Positions 17,393-25,646 of a stretch of 64,000 bases of DNA are shown one piece after another. Each line of letters opens with the position of its first letter. The first letter of the stretch is position 1. A program made the position numbers and the translations under genes. The stretch comes from SHVO01 sp041905795 (GTDB lineage: Bacteria; Pseudomonadota; Alphaproteobacteria; Rhodospirillales; Rhodospirillaceae), in NCBI GenBank assembly GCA_041905795.1, contig JAYRKL010000015.1, positions 1 to 64,000 of the forward strand, written 5' to 3'. Below the pieces are notes generated by a model that was not told the DNA's origin, ran no database searches, and saw only the letters and a program-made list of their open reading frames with translations.

Positions 17393-17495
17393 AGCATTTT
17401 CCGATGAAGTGGATGCCGGTTCATCGCAGAAAATGCGACCAAACCAAAAAGATTAGAGCATGATCGCGATTCAATATGATTCGATCATGCTCTAG
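17389..17495 (-). repeat. MITE-like palindromic repeat, copy 2 (inverted)
   Basis: A 107-bp element that is the near-exact reverse complement of copy 1; they differ by one substitution and a small indel near the middle. It again has CTAG on both edges and the same two hairpins. Its first bases provide the TAG stop codon of the flavoprotein gene. Together the copies bracket the whole sulfur block. Confidence 0.85.
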
Positions 17496-17547
17496 ACTCT
17501 GTCTGGCTGCATGCCCTGAATCGCCGGGAGCAAGGGCGCATCCGCCC

Positions 17548-17985
17548 CTAAGGTTCCACCAGGAAGTTTTCCCATATTTTGATCTTCCCGTCGGCCAGCA
17601 CGAAAACCCCTGCAAGGGTTTCGGTATGCCCCGGGGTTCCCCGGGTAACCAGGGTCTCGTGACGATACTGAAAAACCACCGGCCCTCTGGCATGGGTCTC
17701 CAACGATTCCATGCGGTAGCGTTTGCCGCCGGCGAGATAGCCGTCGAAGGCCACGGTCAGCGCGGCGCGGCCGACCACCGCAGGCTTGCGTTCGTAACGG
17801 AACTCGCCGTCCTCGGTCATGAACGCCGCGAGCTTCGCGCCGCTGGCTTCGGGCGCGGACCACAATTTCAGGAAGTCGGAAATCAGCCCGCGGCCGGCTT
17901 CCGGCTCGGCGCCAGCTACCGCTTCGATGGCGGCGCCACTCGACACAAAGCCGGCCAAGACGGCGCGGCGCGAGACTTGTTTCAT
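17548..17985 (-). CDS. Exported NTF2/SnoaL-like protein
   Basis: The product is 145 aa. Starting at the ATG at 17985 gives a twin-arginine-type signal (SRRAVLAGFVSSGAAIEAVAGA). The mature part has a SnoaL-like pattern: ISDFLKLWSAPEASGAKLAAFMTEDGEFRYERKP, then VGRAALTVAFDGYL and a C-terminal VFVLADGKIKIWENFL. It fits a small NTF2-fold protein with a hydrophobic pocket; the ligand is unknown. It lies four bases downstream of the APC permease gene and is probably co-transcribed with it. Confidence 0.7.
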   Translation of the reverse strand: MKQVSRRAVLAGFVSSGAAIEAVAGAEPEAGRGLISDFLKLWSAPEASGAKLAAFMTEDGEFRYERKPAVVGRAALTVAFDGYLAGGKRYRMESLETHARGPVVFQYRHETLVTRGTPGHTETLAGVFVLADGKIKIWENFLVEP

Positions 17986-17989
17986 CGCC

Positions 17990-19366
17990 TTATCCTTCCG
18001 AAGCCGGTGTCTTGCCACGAAGACGGCCCACAACCAGCGCCACGAGTCCGAACCCCAGCCAGGTTCCGCCGGCGATTTTGGCGATGGGATCCATGTTCCA
18101 CAGCACATAGCCGATGATCGCCAAGCCGATCACCGGCAGCACCAGGTAGCGGCCCCACTGCCGGCTCTTTTCCCGGACCATGTAGTGCGCGATCACCGAC
18201 AGGTGCACGCAGACGAACCCGGTGAGCGCCCCGAAGTTGACCATGGAGGCGAGCGTATCGATGCGGTCGCCGAAGGCGACGATCAGGGCCAGCGCGATCA
18301 GCATCGTCAGCATGATGGCGCGGTCGGGCACCTTGCGCCCGGCGCTGACATGGGCGAGCGCGCGCGGCAGCTTGCCGTCGCGCGCCATCCCGAACATGAC
18401 GCGCGCGGCTGCCGCCTGGGCGGTGACCGCCGACAGGAACGTCGCGAACACCCCGCCCATAAGCGAGCCCATGACCTTCATGAACGTCCCGCCCATGAGG
18501 CCGCTGACCGTGTATCCCGCTTCGTCGGTGGCCGCGCCCGCCGGCAGTTCGGTGAGTCCCGGCAGGAACAGGCACATCAGGTAGGTCTGGACGACGAACA
18601 GCGCCGTCGCCGCCGGCAACAGCAGCGCCGTGGCCTTGCCGACGGCGCGGCCGCCGTCCTTGGCTTCCTCCGCCAGGGTCGAGACGGCGTCGAAGCCGAG
18701 GAAACTCAGCACGGCGATGGACAGCGCGCCGAACACGGTATTCAGCGAGAACTGCTCCGGGTTGAACAGAGGCGCGGTGGTGAAATGCGCGCCGTTGAGG
18801 CCGCCCAAGGCGCCGTCCACGCCCATCACCACTAGCAACACGAAGAACACCACCTGGAAGACCGTGAGGATGAAGCTGAGCCGGGTGGTGTTCTCGACGC
18901 CGGTGAGGTTGGTGGCGCCGTTGATCGCCATCATGATCGCGATCCACGCCCATTTCGGCACGCCGGGGATGATCGCCGCCAGCGCCACGGCGGTCATGAG
19001 GTACATGAGCGACGGCACCAGCATGTAGTCCAGCAGCATCACCCAGCCGGCGATGAAGCCGGCCGCGGGCCCCATGCTGCGGCCGGTGTAGGTGTAGACC
19101 GATCCCGCCACCGGCATCGCCCTGGACATGGCGATATAGCTCCAGGCGGTGAAGGCCATGGCGACCAGGCCGATGGCGTAGACCAGGGGCACCATGCCGT
19201 GGGCGGCGTTGAACACGAAGCCGAACACCGCGATCGGCGCGACCGGCGACACCATGGCGAGGCCGTAGGCGAACAGATCGCGCACCCTGAGGCTGCGCTT
19301 CAGTTCCTGCTTATAGCCGAAGGCCTCCAGCCCGGCGCTGGCCGCGCCCACGTTCGGAGTGTCCAT
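17990..19366 (-). CDS. APC-superfamily amino acid/amine permease
   Basis: The product is 458 aa with about 12 transmembrane helices. The N-terminal region LFAYGLAMVSPVAPIAVFG and the conserved VYTYTGRSMGP and GFDAVSTLAEEAKDG stretches are typical of amino acid/polyamine/organocation transporters with solute-proton exchange. It is divergent from an acetamidase/formamidase, with two palindromic operators between them, so it may import the amide or a related nitrogen compound. The substrate is inferred from context only. Confidence 0.88.
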   Translation of the reverse strand: MDTPNVGAASAGLEAFGYKQELKRSLRVRDLFAYGLAMVSPVAPIAVFGFVFNAAHGMVPLVYAIGLVAMAFTAWSYIAMSRAMPVAGSVYTYTGRSMGPAAGFIAGWVMLLDYMLVPSLMYLMTAVALAAIIPGVPKWAWIAIMMAINGATNLTGVENTTRLSFILTVFQVVFFVLLVVMGVDGALGGLNGAHFTTAPLFNPEQFSLNTVFGALSIAVLSFLGFDAVSTLAEEAKDGGRAVGKATALLLPAATALFVVQTYLMCLFLPGLTELPAGAATDEAGYTVSGLMGGTFMKVMGSLMGGVFATFLSAVTAQAAAARVMFGMARDGKLPRALAHVSAGRKVPDRAIMLTMLIALALIVAFGDRIDTLASMVNFGALTGFVCVHLSVIAHYMVREKSRQWGRYLVLPVIGLAIIGYVLWNMDPIAKIAGGTWLGFGLVALVVGRLRGKTPASEG

Positions 19367-19406
19367 AGAAAAGCCCCCTCAGTCCCCGGCCTCATCATAA
19401 GGGAAA

Positions 19407-19423
19407 AATGTACCGGGTATAAT
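19407..19423. promoter_or_regulatory. Operator half of a divergent pair (imperfect palindrome) with -10 motif
   Basis: The sequence TGTACC-G-GGTATA lies in the permease/amidase intergenic region and resembles the second site at 19467. A perfect TATAAT overlaps its right arm at 19418-19423, so a bound repressor would block a rightward promoter. Confidence 0.6.
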
Positions 19424-19466
19424 GACCCCCGAAGACCGGACCAGGCGGGCGGCGGCGCCCGGGATA

Positions 19467-19483
19467 ATTGTACCTGGTACATT
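19467..19483. promoter_or_regulatory. Perfect palindromic operator TGTACC-T-GGTACA
   Basis: A perfect 13-base palindrome (19469-19481) is flanked by AAT/ATT, 60 bp from the related site at 19407. The outer flanks of the two sites also form a longer inverted repeat (GGAAAAATGTACC and GGTACATTTTTCC). The form resembles GntR-family operators; no gntR gene is adjacent. Confidence 0.65.
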
Positions 19484-19524
19484 TTTCCGGCACGGTACCG
19501 GCAGCAACCCTCCGGGAGCCGCCC

Positions 19525-20469
19525 ATGACGCCGCACACACATACCATCCACTGCCGTCATCACCATTTCGGCTGGGACAACGCCAACAAACCGGTCTGCA
19601 CCGTGGCCTCGGGCGACACCGTCACCTTCGAGACCACGGACAGTTCCGGCGGCCAGTTGAACGGATCGTCCACCCTGCCCGACCTGGTCAAACTGGATTT
19701 CGGCAAGGTCAACCCCGTCACCGGACCGGTGGTTGTGGACGGCGCGCAGCCCGGCGACGCCGTGAAACTCACCCTCGTGGATTTCGTCCCTCAAGGTGGC
19801 TGGGGTTGGACCGGTCTGATCCCCGGCTTCGGCCTGCTGGCCGACCAGTTCAAGCAGCCCGACTTATATATATGGACGTATGACGCCGCCGGGTCCGGTC
19901 CGCTGCTGTTCGGGAAACACGCCCGCATCCCGCTCCGCCCCTTTGCCGGGACCATCGGCCTCGCGCCCGCCGAAGCCGGCCTCCACAGCGTGGTCCCGCC
20001 CCGGCGCGTCGGCGGCAATATGGATTTCCGCGATCTCACGCGCGGGTCGGAAGTGCTGCTGCCGGTGGAAGTGGCGGGCGCGCTCTTATCCCTCGGCGAC
20101 ACCCACGCGGCGCAGGGCGACGGCGAGGTCTGCGGCACCGCCATCGAGAGCCCCATGACCGTAACGGCGAAGATTGAACTGGTGAAAGGCGCTAGCCTGA
20201 AATTCCCGCGCGCCTTCATCCCCGGCAACGCGGCGCGGCCCGTGGATGCCGCGGGCTACGACGTCACCACCGGCATCGGCCCCGACCTCATGACCGGCGC
20301 AAGAGATGCGGTGGCGGCGATGATCGACCTGCTCGCCGCGCGCCACAAGATCACGGCCAACCAGGCCTATATGCTGTGCAGCGCCGCCGGCGACCTGCGC
20401 ATCGCCGAGATCGTGGACATGCCCAACTGGATCGTGACGTTTCATATGCCGCGGTCCATCTTCAACTAG
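19525..20469 (+). CDS. Acetamidase/formamidase family protein
   Basis: The cytoplasmic protein is 314 aa. Conserved features of the FmdA/AmdA family include the N-terminal HTIHCRHHHFGWDN, the core GNMDFRDLTRGSEVLLPVEVAGALLSLGDTHAAQGDGEVCGTAIE, and VDMPNWIVTFHMPR at the end. Family members hydrolyse short amides such as formamide or acetamide to the acid and ammonia with a metal-dependent site. The start is an ATG at 19525 after GGGAG. The divergent permease and the shared operators suggest a regulated amide-nitrogen pathway. The stop overlaps the convergent ArsR gene by eight bases. Confidence 0.88.
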   Translation: MTPHTHTIHCRHHHFGWDNANKPVCTVASGDTVTFETTDSSGGQLNGSSTLPDLVKLDFGKVNPVTGPVVVDGAQPGDAVKLTLVDFVPQGGWGWTGLIPGFGLLADQFKQPDLYIWTYDAAGSGPLLFGKHARIPLRPFAGTIGLAPAEAGLHSVVPPRRVGGNMDFRDLTRGSEVLLPVEVAGALLSLGDTHAAQGDGEVCGTAIESPMTVTAKIELVKGASLKFPRAFIPGNAARPVDAAGYDVTTGIGPDLMTGARDAVAAMIDLLAARHKITANQAYMLCSAAGDLRIAEIVDMPNWIVTFHMPRSIFN

Positions 20470-21112
20470 ATACGCCATTCTTCCTGAACCAGGCGCGGCC
20501 CGGCGATGTGAGCGCCAGAGCGCGCGGCGCCGCGCCGGTGCGCAGAAATTTGCGGTCCATAAGCGCCGCGAGGATCGCCCGTGCACCCGGCCCCGCGAGG
20601 TGAGGGCGGCGCTCGGTCCAATCCATGCACAATGAAATGTCCCCCACCGCGACCTTATTGTCCGAGAGCCAGGCGCGGCCCTTCTTGGTGAACGCCGCTT
20701 CACGCCCGCTCATGCCCACCAGGCCGCGCGCCACCAGCGCATCGGCCAGCGCCACACCCAATTCGCCGGCGAGATGATCGTAGCAGCAGCGGGCGAAGCA
20801 CAGCTCCGCCGGCGGCAGTTTGCGTTTGCGGGCCGGCCGCGCGGCGAGGTCGCAGAGGGATTCAATGGCGGCGGCGACATGCTCATCGGCCAGGCGGTAG
20901 TAGCGGAAGCGCCCTTGCGCCCATACCGACAGAAGACCGCCGTCCGTCAGCTTCTGCAGGTGCCGGCTGGCGCTCTGGGCGCTGATGCCCGCCGCGTCCG
21001 CCAGTTCACCCGCCGGCAATGCACGCCCACCGGCCAATGCCACCAGCATGGCTTCCCGCGCCGGATCCGCGATCAGCGCCGCTATGGCCGCCAGGCCGGG
21101 TTGATGCGCCAT
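20462..21112 (-). CDS. ArsR-family (winged-helix) transcriptional regulator
   Basis: The product is 216 aa. The N-terminal winged helix has IADPAREAMLVALAGGRALPAGELADAAGISAQSASRHLQKL and LLSVWAQGRFRYYRLAD, an ArsR-type domain. The extended C-terminal half includes LCFARCCYDHLAGELGVALADALVARGL, a pattern of larger ArsR-like regulators. The gene is divergent from a SnoaL-like gene, with a perfect palindrome between. The cysteines in ARCCYDH might bind a ligand or metal, which is inferred. Confidence 0.85.
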   Translation of the reverse strand: MAHQPGLAAIAALIADPAREAMLVALAGGRALPAGELADAAGISAQSASRHLQKLTDGGLLSVWAQGRFRYYRLADEHVAAAIESLCDLAARPARKRKLPPAELCFARCCYDHLAGELGVALADALVARGLVGMSGREAAFTKKGRAWLSDNKVAVGDISLCMDWTERRPHLAGPGARAILAALMDRKFLRTGAAPRALALTSPGRAWFRKNGVSS

Positions 21113-21152
21113 AAATCCCTCCGTCCGACGGCAGTATAACGCGCATTCGGCG

Positions 21153-21182
21153 GCGATGTTTCACCCAGCGGTGAAACATCGC
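21153..21182. promoter_or_regulatory. Perfect 12-bp inverted repeat operator
   Basis: GCGATGTTTCAC and GTGAAACATCGC are separated by six bases. The site lies 41 bp from the ArsR start and 48 bp from the SnoaL-like start, so it is well placed to regulate both divergent genes. Confidence 0.75.
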
Positions 21183-21229
21183 ATCCGCCGGCCGGCCTAT
21201 GACAGCCGCCTCAACTCAGGGAGGAGTCT

Positions 21230-21658
21230 ATGACCGATGCTGAACGCATTTACCGCGATTGGGACCTGTTCGCGAAAACCCGCGACGTGGACAAGCTGCT
21301 GTCGCTTTATGCCGAGGATGCGACATTGGAGAGCCCGCTGGTGCCGGCCATCCTGGACCGCTGGCCGGGCGGCGTCCTGAAGGGTCACGCCGAACTGCGG
21401 CGGTTCCTGGAGGAAGGCACCAAACGCCGGCCCAATGCGCTGGTGAGATGGTATCGCACCGGCGCCTTCTACGGCGACGCCAACACCCTGATCTGGGAAT
21501 ACCCGCGCGCGGCGCCCGACGGCGACCAGGTCGACATCCTCGAGTTCATGACGTTGAAAGACGGCAAGATCGCCGCGCACCGCATCTACTGGGGATGGTT
21601 CGGCACCGACCTTTTGATCCGCAGCGCCGTCGCCAAAGCCGCCGCGGTTGCGCCCTAA
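21230..21658 (+). CDS. SnoaL-like / NTF2-fold protein
   Basis: The product is a 142-aa soluble protein with no signal peptide. It shows the SnoaL-like pattern: ERIYRDWDLFAKTRDVDKLLSLYAEDATLESPL, then LKGHAELRRFLEEG and a C-terminal ILEFMTLKDGKIAAHRIYWG. Proteins of this fold bind or isomerise small hydrophobic molecules; no catalytic assignment is possible. It is divergent from the ArsR gene and shares its operator. The stop overlaps the convergent phosphatase gene by four bases. Confidence 0.8.
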   Translation: MTDAERIYRDWDLFAKTRDVDKLLSLYAEDATLESPLVPAILDRWPGGVLKGHAELRRFLEEGTKRRPNALVRWYRTGAFYGDANTLIWEYPRAAPDGDQVDILEFMTLKDGKIAAHRIYWGWFGTDLLIRSAVAKAAAVAP

Positions 21659-23013
21659 CGGGTCCTGGCCTCTTGCGCCACCTTGGCGGCGCGCAGGAGA
21701 TCGAGGCGCGAATAGATCCCGAAGTTCGAACCATCGTCGAGGAATCCGCCGCCCGGTCCCTGGGTGGCGGTGAGGATGGCGTTGGCCTCTTTGAGCGAAA
21801 GTTGCGGAAACGCCGCCGTCAGCAGATGGCCGGCTTCCGGCGCGGTCTTGTCCACGTCCACCGGCGCGGCGCGGTTGGCATAGACGACAGGTAGTCCATA
21901 AGTCTGGGTCGACTCATAGAACGCATCGACTTTGGCCGTGTCGGCGAAGCGGCTGCGGTCGTCCTTGGCGCACACCGCGACCCTGGCGCCGCAGCCCGTT
22001 TCCAGCGCCTTGGTCATATCGGCGCGCGCCGCCGCCAGGGCCTTCCCAAAATCATCCACCTTCACCCCACCCCGGTCGATGCCGACATAGCCGGGCTTGT
22101 TGGCCAGCAGCTGCGCGAGGTCGTAGAGCGCCAGGGTGCGCCCGCCGAGCACGTCCATGGCGTAGTGGGCGCCGATGACGACGCGGCTGTTCCCGAACTC
22201 GGCCGCGCGCGCGACCATCTCGGCGTAGCGTTCCGGCACCAGCAGCGCCAACACCATGCTCTGGGTGAATCCATAGGTGGTGTGACCGCTGGGAAACGAC
22301 GGGCTGCCGCGCAGGTCCTGCGCCGGGCCGGTCAGATAAAAGAGACTGTGGCTGGGCTCGCCGTAGAGGCTCTTGCCGCGGAAGGTCACGAGGCGCGGCT
22401 CGGTCTGGAACGGCCGCGTGTTGCCGAGAGTCCCCGCCCCCGGACTGCCGATGGCGAGGTCGTAGGCACGCCCGAAAATGTCGGCGACGCCGTTGCGCCG
22501 CTTGAGGATCGCCGCGGCGTCATCGGACACCTTGACGTTGCCGGGCATGGTCATGTCGCCCAGGAACGACTTGGCGGTGGCGGCGTCGGAATTGCTGGTG
22601 CGGTGGGCGTAGGCGATGACACGCGCCACCGCCGGCGAGAGGTCGGCGGACGTGACGGTCTTGCCGTTGTCGGTGCTGGTCCATGTTGCGGCCGCCTGGT
22701 AGACGCCGCCGAGTTTCGTGCCCAGGCCGTCGGCCAGCTGATGGGCATTGGCGACCGTGCTGACGGCGTCGCGCAGCGCCTGCTGCTGCTGGTCCGCGAA
22801 CGGCTGCAAGGCCGGCTGCCCCGAGGTGCCGTCCTGGATCTTGCCGGTCGCCGCGAGGTTGGCGGCCAAAGCCGCCTTCCCCGCCGGCGTGGCCTCCAGC
22901 ACGCTGACCGCGGCGAGACCGTCGAAGGCGGCGAGGTTGGCCGCAGTCTGCGCCGACGCCGGCGCCGCCAGGACCAACAGCGCGCCCGTCAGGGCCGCGA
23001 ACCGCTTCATCAA
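21655..23013 (-). CDS. Secreted PAP2-family acid phosphatase
   Basis: The product is 452 aa with a signal peptide (MMKRFAALTGALLVLAAPASA). The PAP2 motifs are visible: a phosphate-site SFPSGHTTYGF and SRVVIGAHYAMDVLGGR, giving the catalytic histidines. It is long for the family because of an N-terminal alanine-rich region and a C-terminal extension. It should release phosphate from esters in the periplasm. Pit/DUF47 phosphate genes lie about 40 bp further upstream on the same strand, suggesting a phosphate-scavenging role. Confidence 0.88.
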   Translation of the reverse strand: MMKRFAALTGALLVLAAPASAQTAANLAAFDGLAAVSVLEATPAGKAALAANLAATGKIQDGTSGQPALQPFADQQQQALRDAVSTVANAHQLADGLGTKLGGVYQAAATWTSTDNGKTVTSADLSPAVARVIAYAHRTSNSDAATAKSFLGDMTMPGNVKVSDDAAAILKRRNGVADIFGRAYDLAIGSPGAGTLGNTRPFQTEPRLVTFRGKSLYGEPSHSLFYLTGPAQDLRGSPSFPSGHTTYGFTQSMVLALLVPERYAEMVARAAEFGNSRVVIGAHYAMDVLGGRTLALYDLAQLLANKPGYVGIDRGGVKVDDFGKALAAARADMTKALETGCGARVAVCAKDDRSRFADTAKVDAFYESTQTYGLPVVYANRAAPVDVDKTAPEAGHLLTAAFPQLSLKEANAILTATQGPGGGFLDDGSNFGIYSRLDLLRAAKVAQEARTR

Positions 23014-23052
23014 TGCTCTCCGTTCAGGTTTGGCCGTTCAGATTTTAGCCGT

Positions 23053-23496
23053 TCAGGTTTTGGAGGCCCGTTCGGTTTTGGCGTGCAAGGCCGCGAACTT
23101 GAGGATCAGGCGCCTGAGGCCGGCTTCGCGGACATGGGCGAGGGCCTCGTTCAGGGTGCACCACTGGCTCTGGCGCGAACGTTTCTCGCGCCAGTTCTTC
23201 TTCCGGTCGGTGACCGCCATGGCGTAGACGTGAACCTCGCAGGGCAGGATCTCGCCGGACTTGCGCAGTTTCTTGTAGCGATAGCGCCCGAGCAGGTTGT
23301 CCGCCATCTGTCCCAACACACCCGCTTCTTCCAGGGCCTCCTGGGCGGCGCAGTCCTGGGGCGGCAGTCCGTCGAGCGGCCAGCCCTTGGGGATGATCCA
23401 GCGCTTGGTCTTGAGGCTGGTGATCAGCAGCACCTGGAGCACGCCGTTTTCGGTGCGCCAGGGCAGGGCCGCGTACTGGGTATGGCGTCCGGCCAT
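23053..23496 (-). CDS. Nudix hydrolase, DIPP-like
   Basis: The 147-aa protein has KRWIIPKGWPLDG followed by AAQEALEEAGV, the pattern of the Nudix box. The glycine and the EE pair are kept, but the box glutamate (Leu here) and the arginine (Gln here) are replaced, as also happens in this KGWP subgroup. DIPP-type enzymes cleave nucleoside or inositol pyrophosphates. The stop of the Pit gene overlaps its start (TGATG), so the two are translationally coupled, linking a pyrophosphatase to phosphate transport. Activity is likely but the substrate is unproven. Confidence 0.82.
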   Translation of the reverse strand: MAGRHTQYAALPWRTENGVLQVLLITSLKTKRWIIPKGWPLDGLPPQDCAAQEALEEAGVLGQMADNLLGRYRYKKLRKSGEILPCEVHVYAMAVTDRKKNWREKRSRQSQWCTLNEALAHVREAGLRRLILKFAALHAKTERASKT

Positions 23497-24482
23497 CACC
23501 ACACCAGGCGGGAAATGACCGACACCAGCGCGCCGGTGAGCGCCGCCGCCGGCATGGTGATCACCCACGCCAGTACGATCTCGCGCGCCACGTTCCATCG
23601 CACCGCCGAAGCCCGGCGCGCGGCGCCGACGCCGACGATGGCGCCGGTGATGGTCTGGGTGGTGGAGACGGGAACGCCCAGGCCGGTGGCCATGAACAGG
23701 GTGATGGAGCCGGCGGTCTCGGCGCAGACGCCTTGCATGGGAGACAGGCGGGTAATACGCGAGCCCATGGTGCGTATGATACGCCAGCCGCCGAGATAAG
23801 TCCCAAGCGCCATGGCGCCGTTGCACGAGATGATCACCCAGAACGGAACGTGGAAATCCCCGGAAAGTTCGCCGCGGGCGTAGAGCAGCGCGGTGATGAT
23901 GCCCATGGTCTTCTGGGCGTCGTTGCCGCCGTGCCCCAGGGCGTAGGCCGAGGCGGAGATGAACTGGACCTTGCGGAAGATGCCGTCGGCGCGGTGCGGC
24001 GCCACCTTGATGAACGCCCAGGACACCGCCAGCACCAGCAAGAGCGCGATGATCATGCCGGTGAACGGCGACAGCACGATGGCGCCCGCGGTCTTGGAAA
24101 GGCCCTGCCAGACGATGGCATCGGGCCCGCCCTGGGTCACGCCGGCGCCGACCAGGCCGCCGATCAGGGCATGGGAACTGGACGACGGGATGCCGAAATA
24201 GCCGGTCACCACCTGCCAGGAGATCGCGCCCACCAAGGCACCCATGATGACATGGTCGTTGATCACGTCGGGCGAGATGATGCCTTTGCCGACGGTGGAG
24301 GCGACGTTGAGGCCGAACACCAGGAACGCCACGAAGTTGAAGAACGCGGCCCAGGCCACCGCCGCGCGCGGACTGAGCACGCGGGTCGACACAATAGTAG
24401 CGATGGAGTTGGCCGCGTCGTTGCGGCCGTTCATGAAATCGAACGCCAGCGCGATGGCGATGAGCGAGACCAGCAGTATCAT
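23496..24482 (-). CDS. pit: Low-affinity inorganic phosphate transporter (PiT family)
   Basis: The product is 328 aa with about ten membrane helices. The two duplicated PiT signatures are clear: FDFMNGRNDAANSIATIVSTR near the N-terminus and ALGHGGNDAQKTMGII in the second half. It should symport phosphate, or a metal-phosphate complex, with protons. The upstream gene encodes a DUF47 (PhoU-like) protein, the usual partner. The downstream Nudix gene overlaps its stop. Confidence 0.93.
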   Translation of the reverse strand: MILLVSLIAIALAFDFMNGRNDAANSIATIVSTRVLSPRAAVAWAAFFNFVAFLVFGLNVASTVGKGIISPDVINDHVIMGALVGAISWQVVTGYFGIPSSSSHALIGGLVGAGVTQGGPDAIVWQGLSKTAGAIVLSPFTGMIIALLLVLAVSWAFIKVAPHRADGIFRKVQFISASAYALGHGGNDAQKTMGIITALLYARGELSGDFHVPFWVIISCNGAMALGTYLGGWRIIRTMGSRITRLSPMQGVCAETAGSITLFMATGLGVPVSTTQTITGAIVGVGAARRASAVRWNVAREIVLAWVITMPAAALTGALVSVISRLVW

Positions 24483-24493
24483 GGCTGCCCGCT

Positions 24494-25138
24494 TTACATC
24501 TGCTCGATGACGATGCCGCTGATGCGGTGGGCGACGTCCTCGAACCGGTCCATGACCCGCTCGAGGTGGTTGAAGACCTCGATGCCGACGATATAGTCCA
24601 TGGCGTTGCCCGACCGGTGGCGCTTGAACAGCGCCTTGATGCCGGCATGGTTGAGGTTGTCGGTGTCCTCTTCCAGGCGGATGATCTGTTCGGTGATCGC
24701 GTGCAGGCGGTGATTGTCCTCGCGCAGGGTCCCGAGCAGGCCGACCGCTTCCAGGGCGAGGTTGGCGGCCTCCAGGATATGCGCGCCCATGGCGGCCATT
24801 TCGGGCTCGAGTGCCGCGACCTCGAACATCAGGATCGCCTTGGCGGTCTTCTGCATCTGGTCGATGGTGTCGTCGAGGGTGTTGATCAGCTCCTTGATGT
24901 CGCTGCGGTCGAATGGCGTGATGAAGGACCGGCGCGTCAGCTGCAGGATCTCGCGGGCGATGGCGTCAGCCTCGTTCTCGAAGTCGAACACCTTCTGCGC
25001 GGCCGCGGCCGCGCCGGGGCCGCCTTTCAGGACCTCGTCCAGGGCTTTGGCGCCCTCCACCAGGACGGCGGCATGGCGGTTGAAAAGCTGGAAAAAACGG
25101 TCCTCGCGCGGCATCAGCGCCTGGAACCAGCCAAACAT
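24494..25138 (-). CDS. DUF47 PhoU-like phosphate transport accessory protein
   Basis: The all-helical cytoplasmic protein is 214 aa. It begins WFQALMPREDRFFQLFNRHA and has FENEADAIAREILQLTRRSFITPFDRSDIKELINTLDDTIDQM, the DUF47/Pit-accessory signature. Such proteins sit beside PiT transporters and modulate phosphate uptake. The gene lies 11 bp upstream of pit and is the promoter-proximal gene of the DUF47-pit-Nudix operon. Confidence 0.9.
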   Translation of the reverse strand: MFGWFQALMPREDRFFQLFNRHAAVLVEGAKALDEVLKGGPGAAAAAQKVFDFENEADAIAREILQLTRRSFITPFDRSDIKELINTLDDTIDQMQKTAKAILMFEVAALEPEMAAMGAHILEAANLALEAVGLLGTLREDNHRLHAITEQIIRLEEDTDNLNHAGIKALFKRHRSGNAMDYIVGIEVFNHLERVMDRFEDVAHRISGIVIEQM

Positions 25139-25646
25139 CGAAAACCCCCAAAGCTCTGGAATAGACGCAATGATGTGACAATTTTATTACTAAGCGCTTT
25201 TATGGCCCTGTTTGCAAGGGGTTGTCTCCCCACGCCGGCGGGAGTCAGGCCCCTGGCGAATAGGTCACAGGTCGCGCATAAAACCCGGATTCAGGCGCGC
25301 GGGCATTGACCGAAACCAAACTGCAATAATAAGTTGACCGATAGGACGGCGAACTCTCACCGGCGCCTTTCGAGGTGACGCGTGGGGGCAGACGGCGGAT
25401 ACTGCCGCCCGCCGAGGGATTGAAGAGGGGGGAGATCCGGAACGGCTTTTGCCGGCTCCGGGATGCGCGGGTGGCTCCACCGCCCGCCGCACACTGCGCT
25501 CCCGCATTATCTTCAGTTCTTCCGGCGGCGGCCCGCATCGACCGGCCGCGGGGATACCGAGGAGACCGGCTCCGCACGCTGATTTAAACGTGTCCGCCTT
25601 CGGGAGGCGGATGCGCCTGAAACATCACTCAATGAGGGGTTTGAGA
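25139..25646. other. Long intergenic region upstream of the TonB receptor
   Basis: About 500 bp carries no credible gene. It must hold the divergent promoters of the DUF47-pit operon and the receptor. A TTGACC hexamer near 25306 followed by an AT-rich CAATAATAA is a possible promoter core, but the spacing is poor. Much of the receptor-proximal part is likely leader. Confidence 0.5.

Noticed and set aside
9804..17495. Composite transposon
   Set aside because: The flanking repeats are about 106 bp and encode no transposase, and the enclosed genes match the base composition of the neighbourhood.
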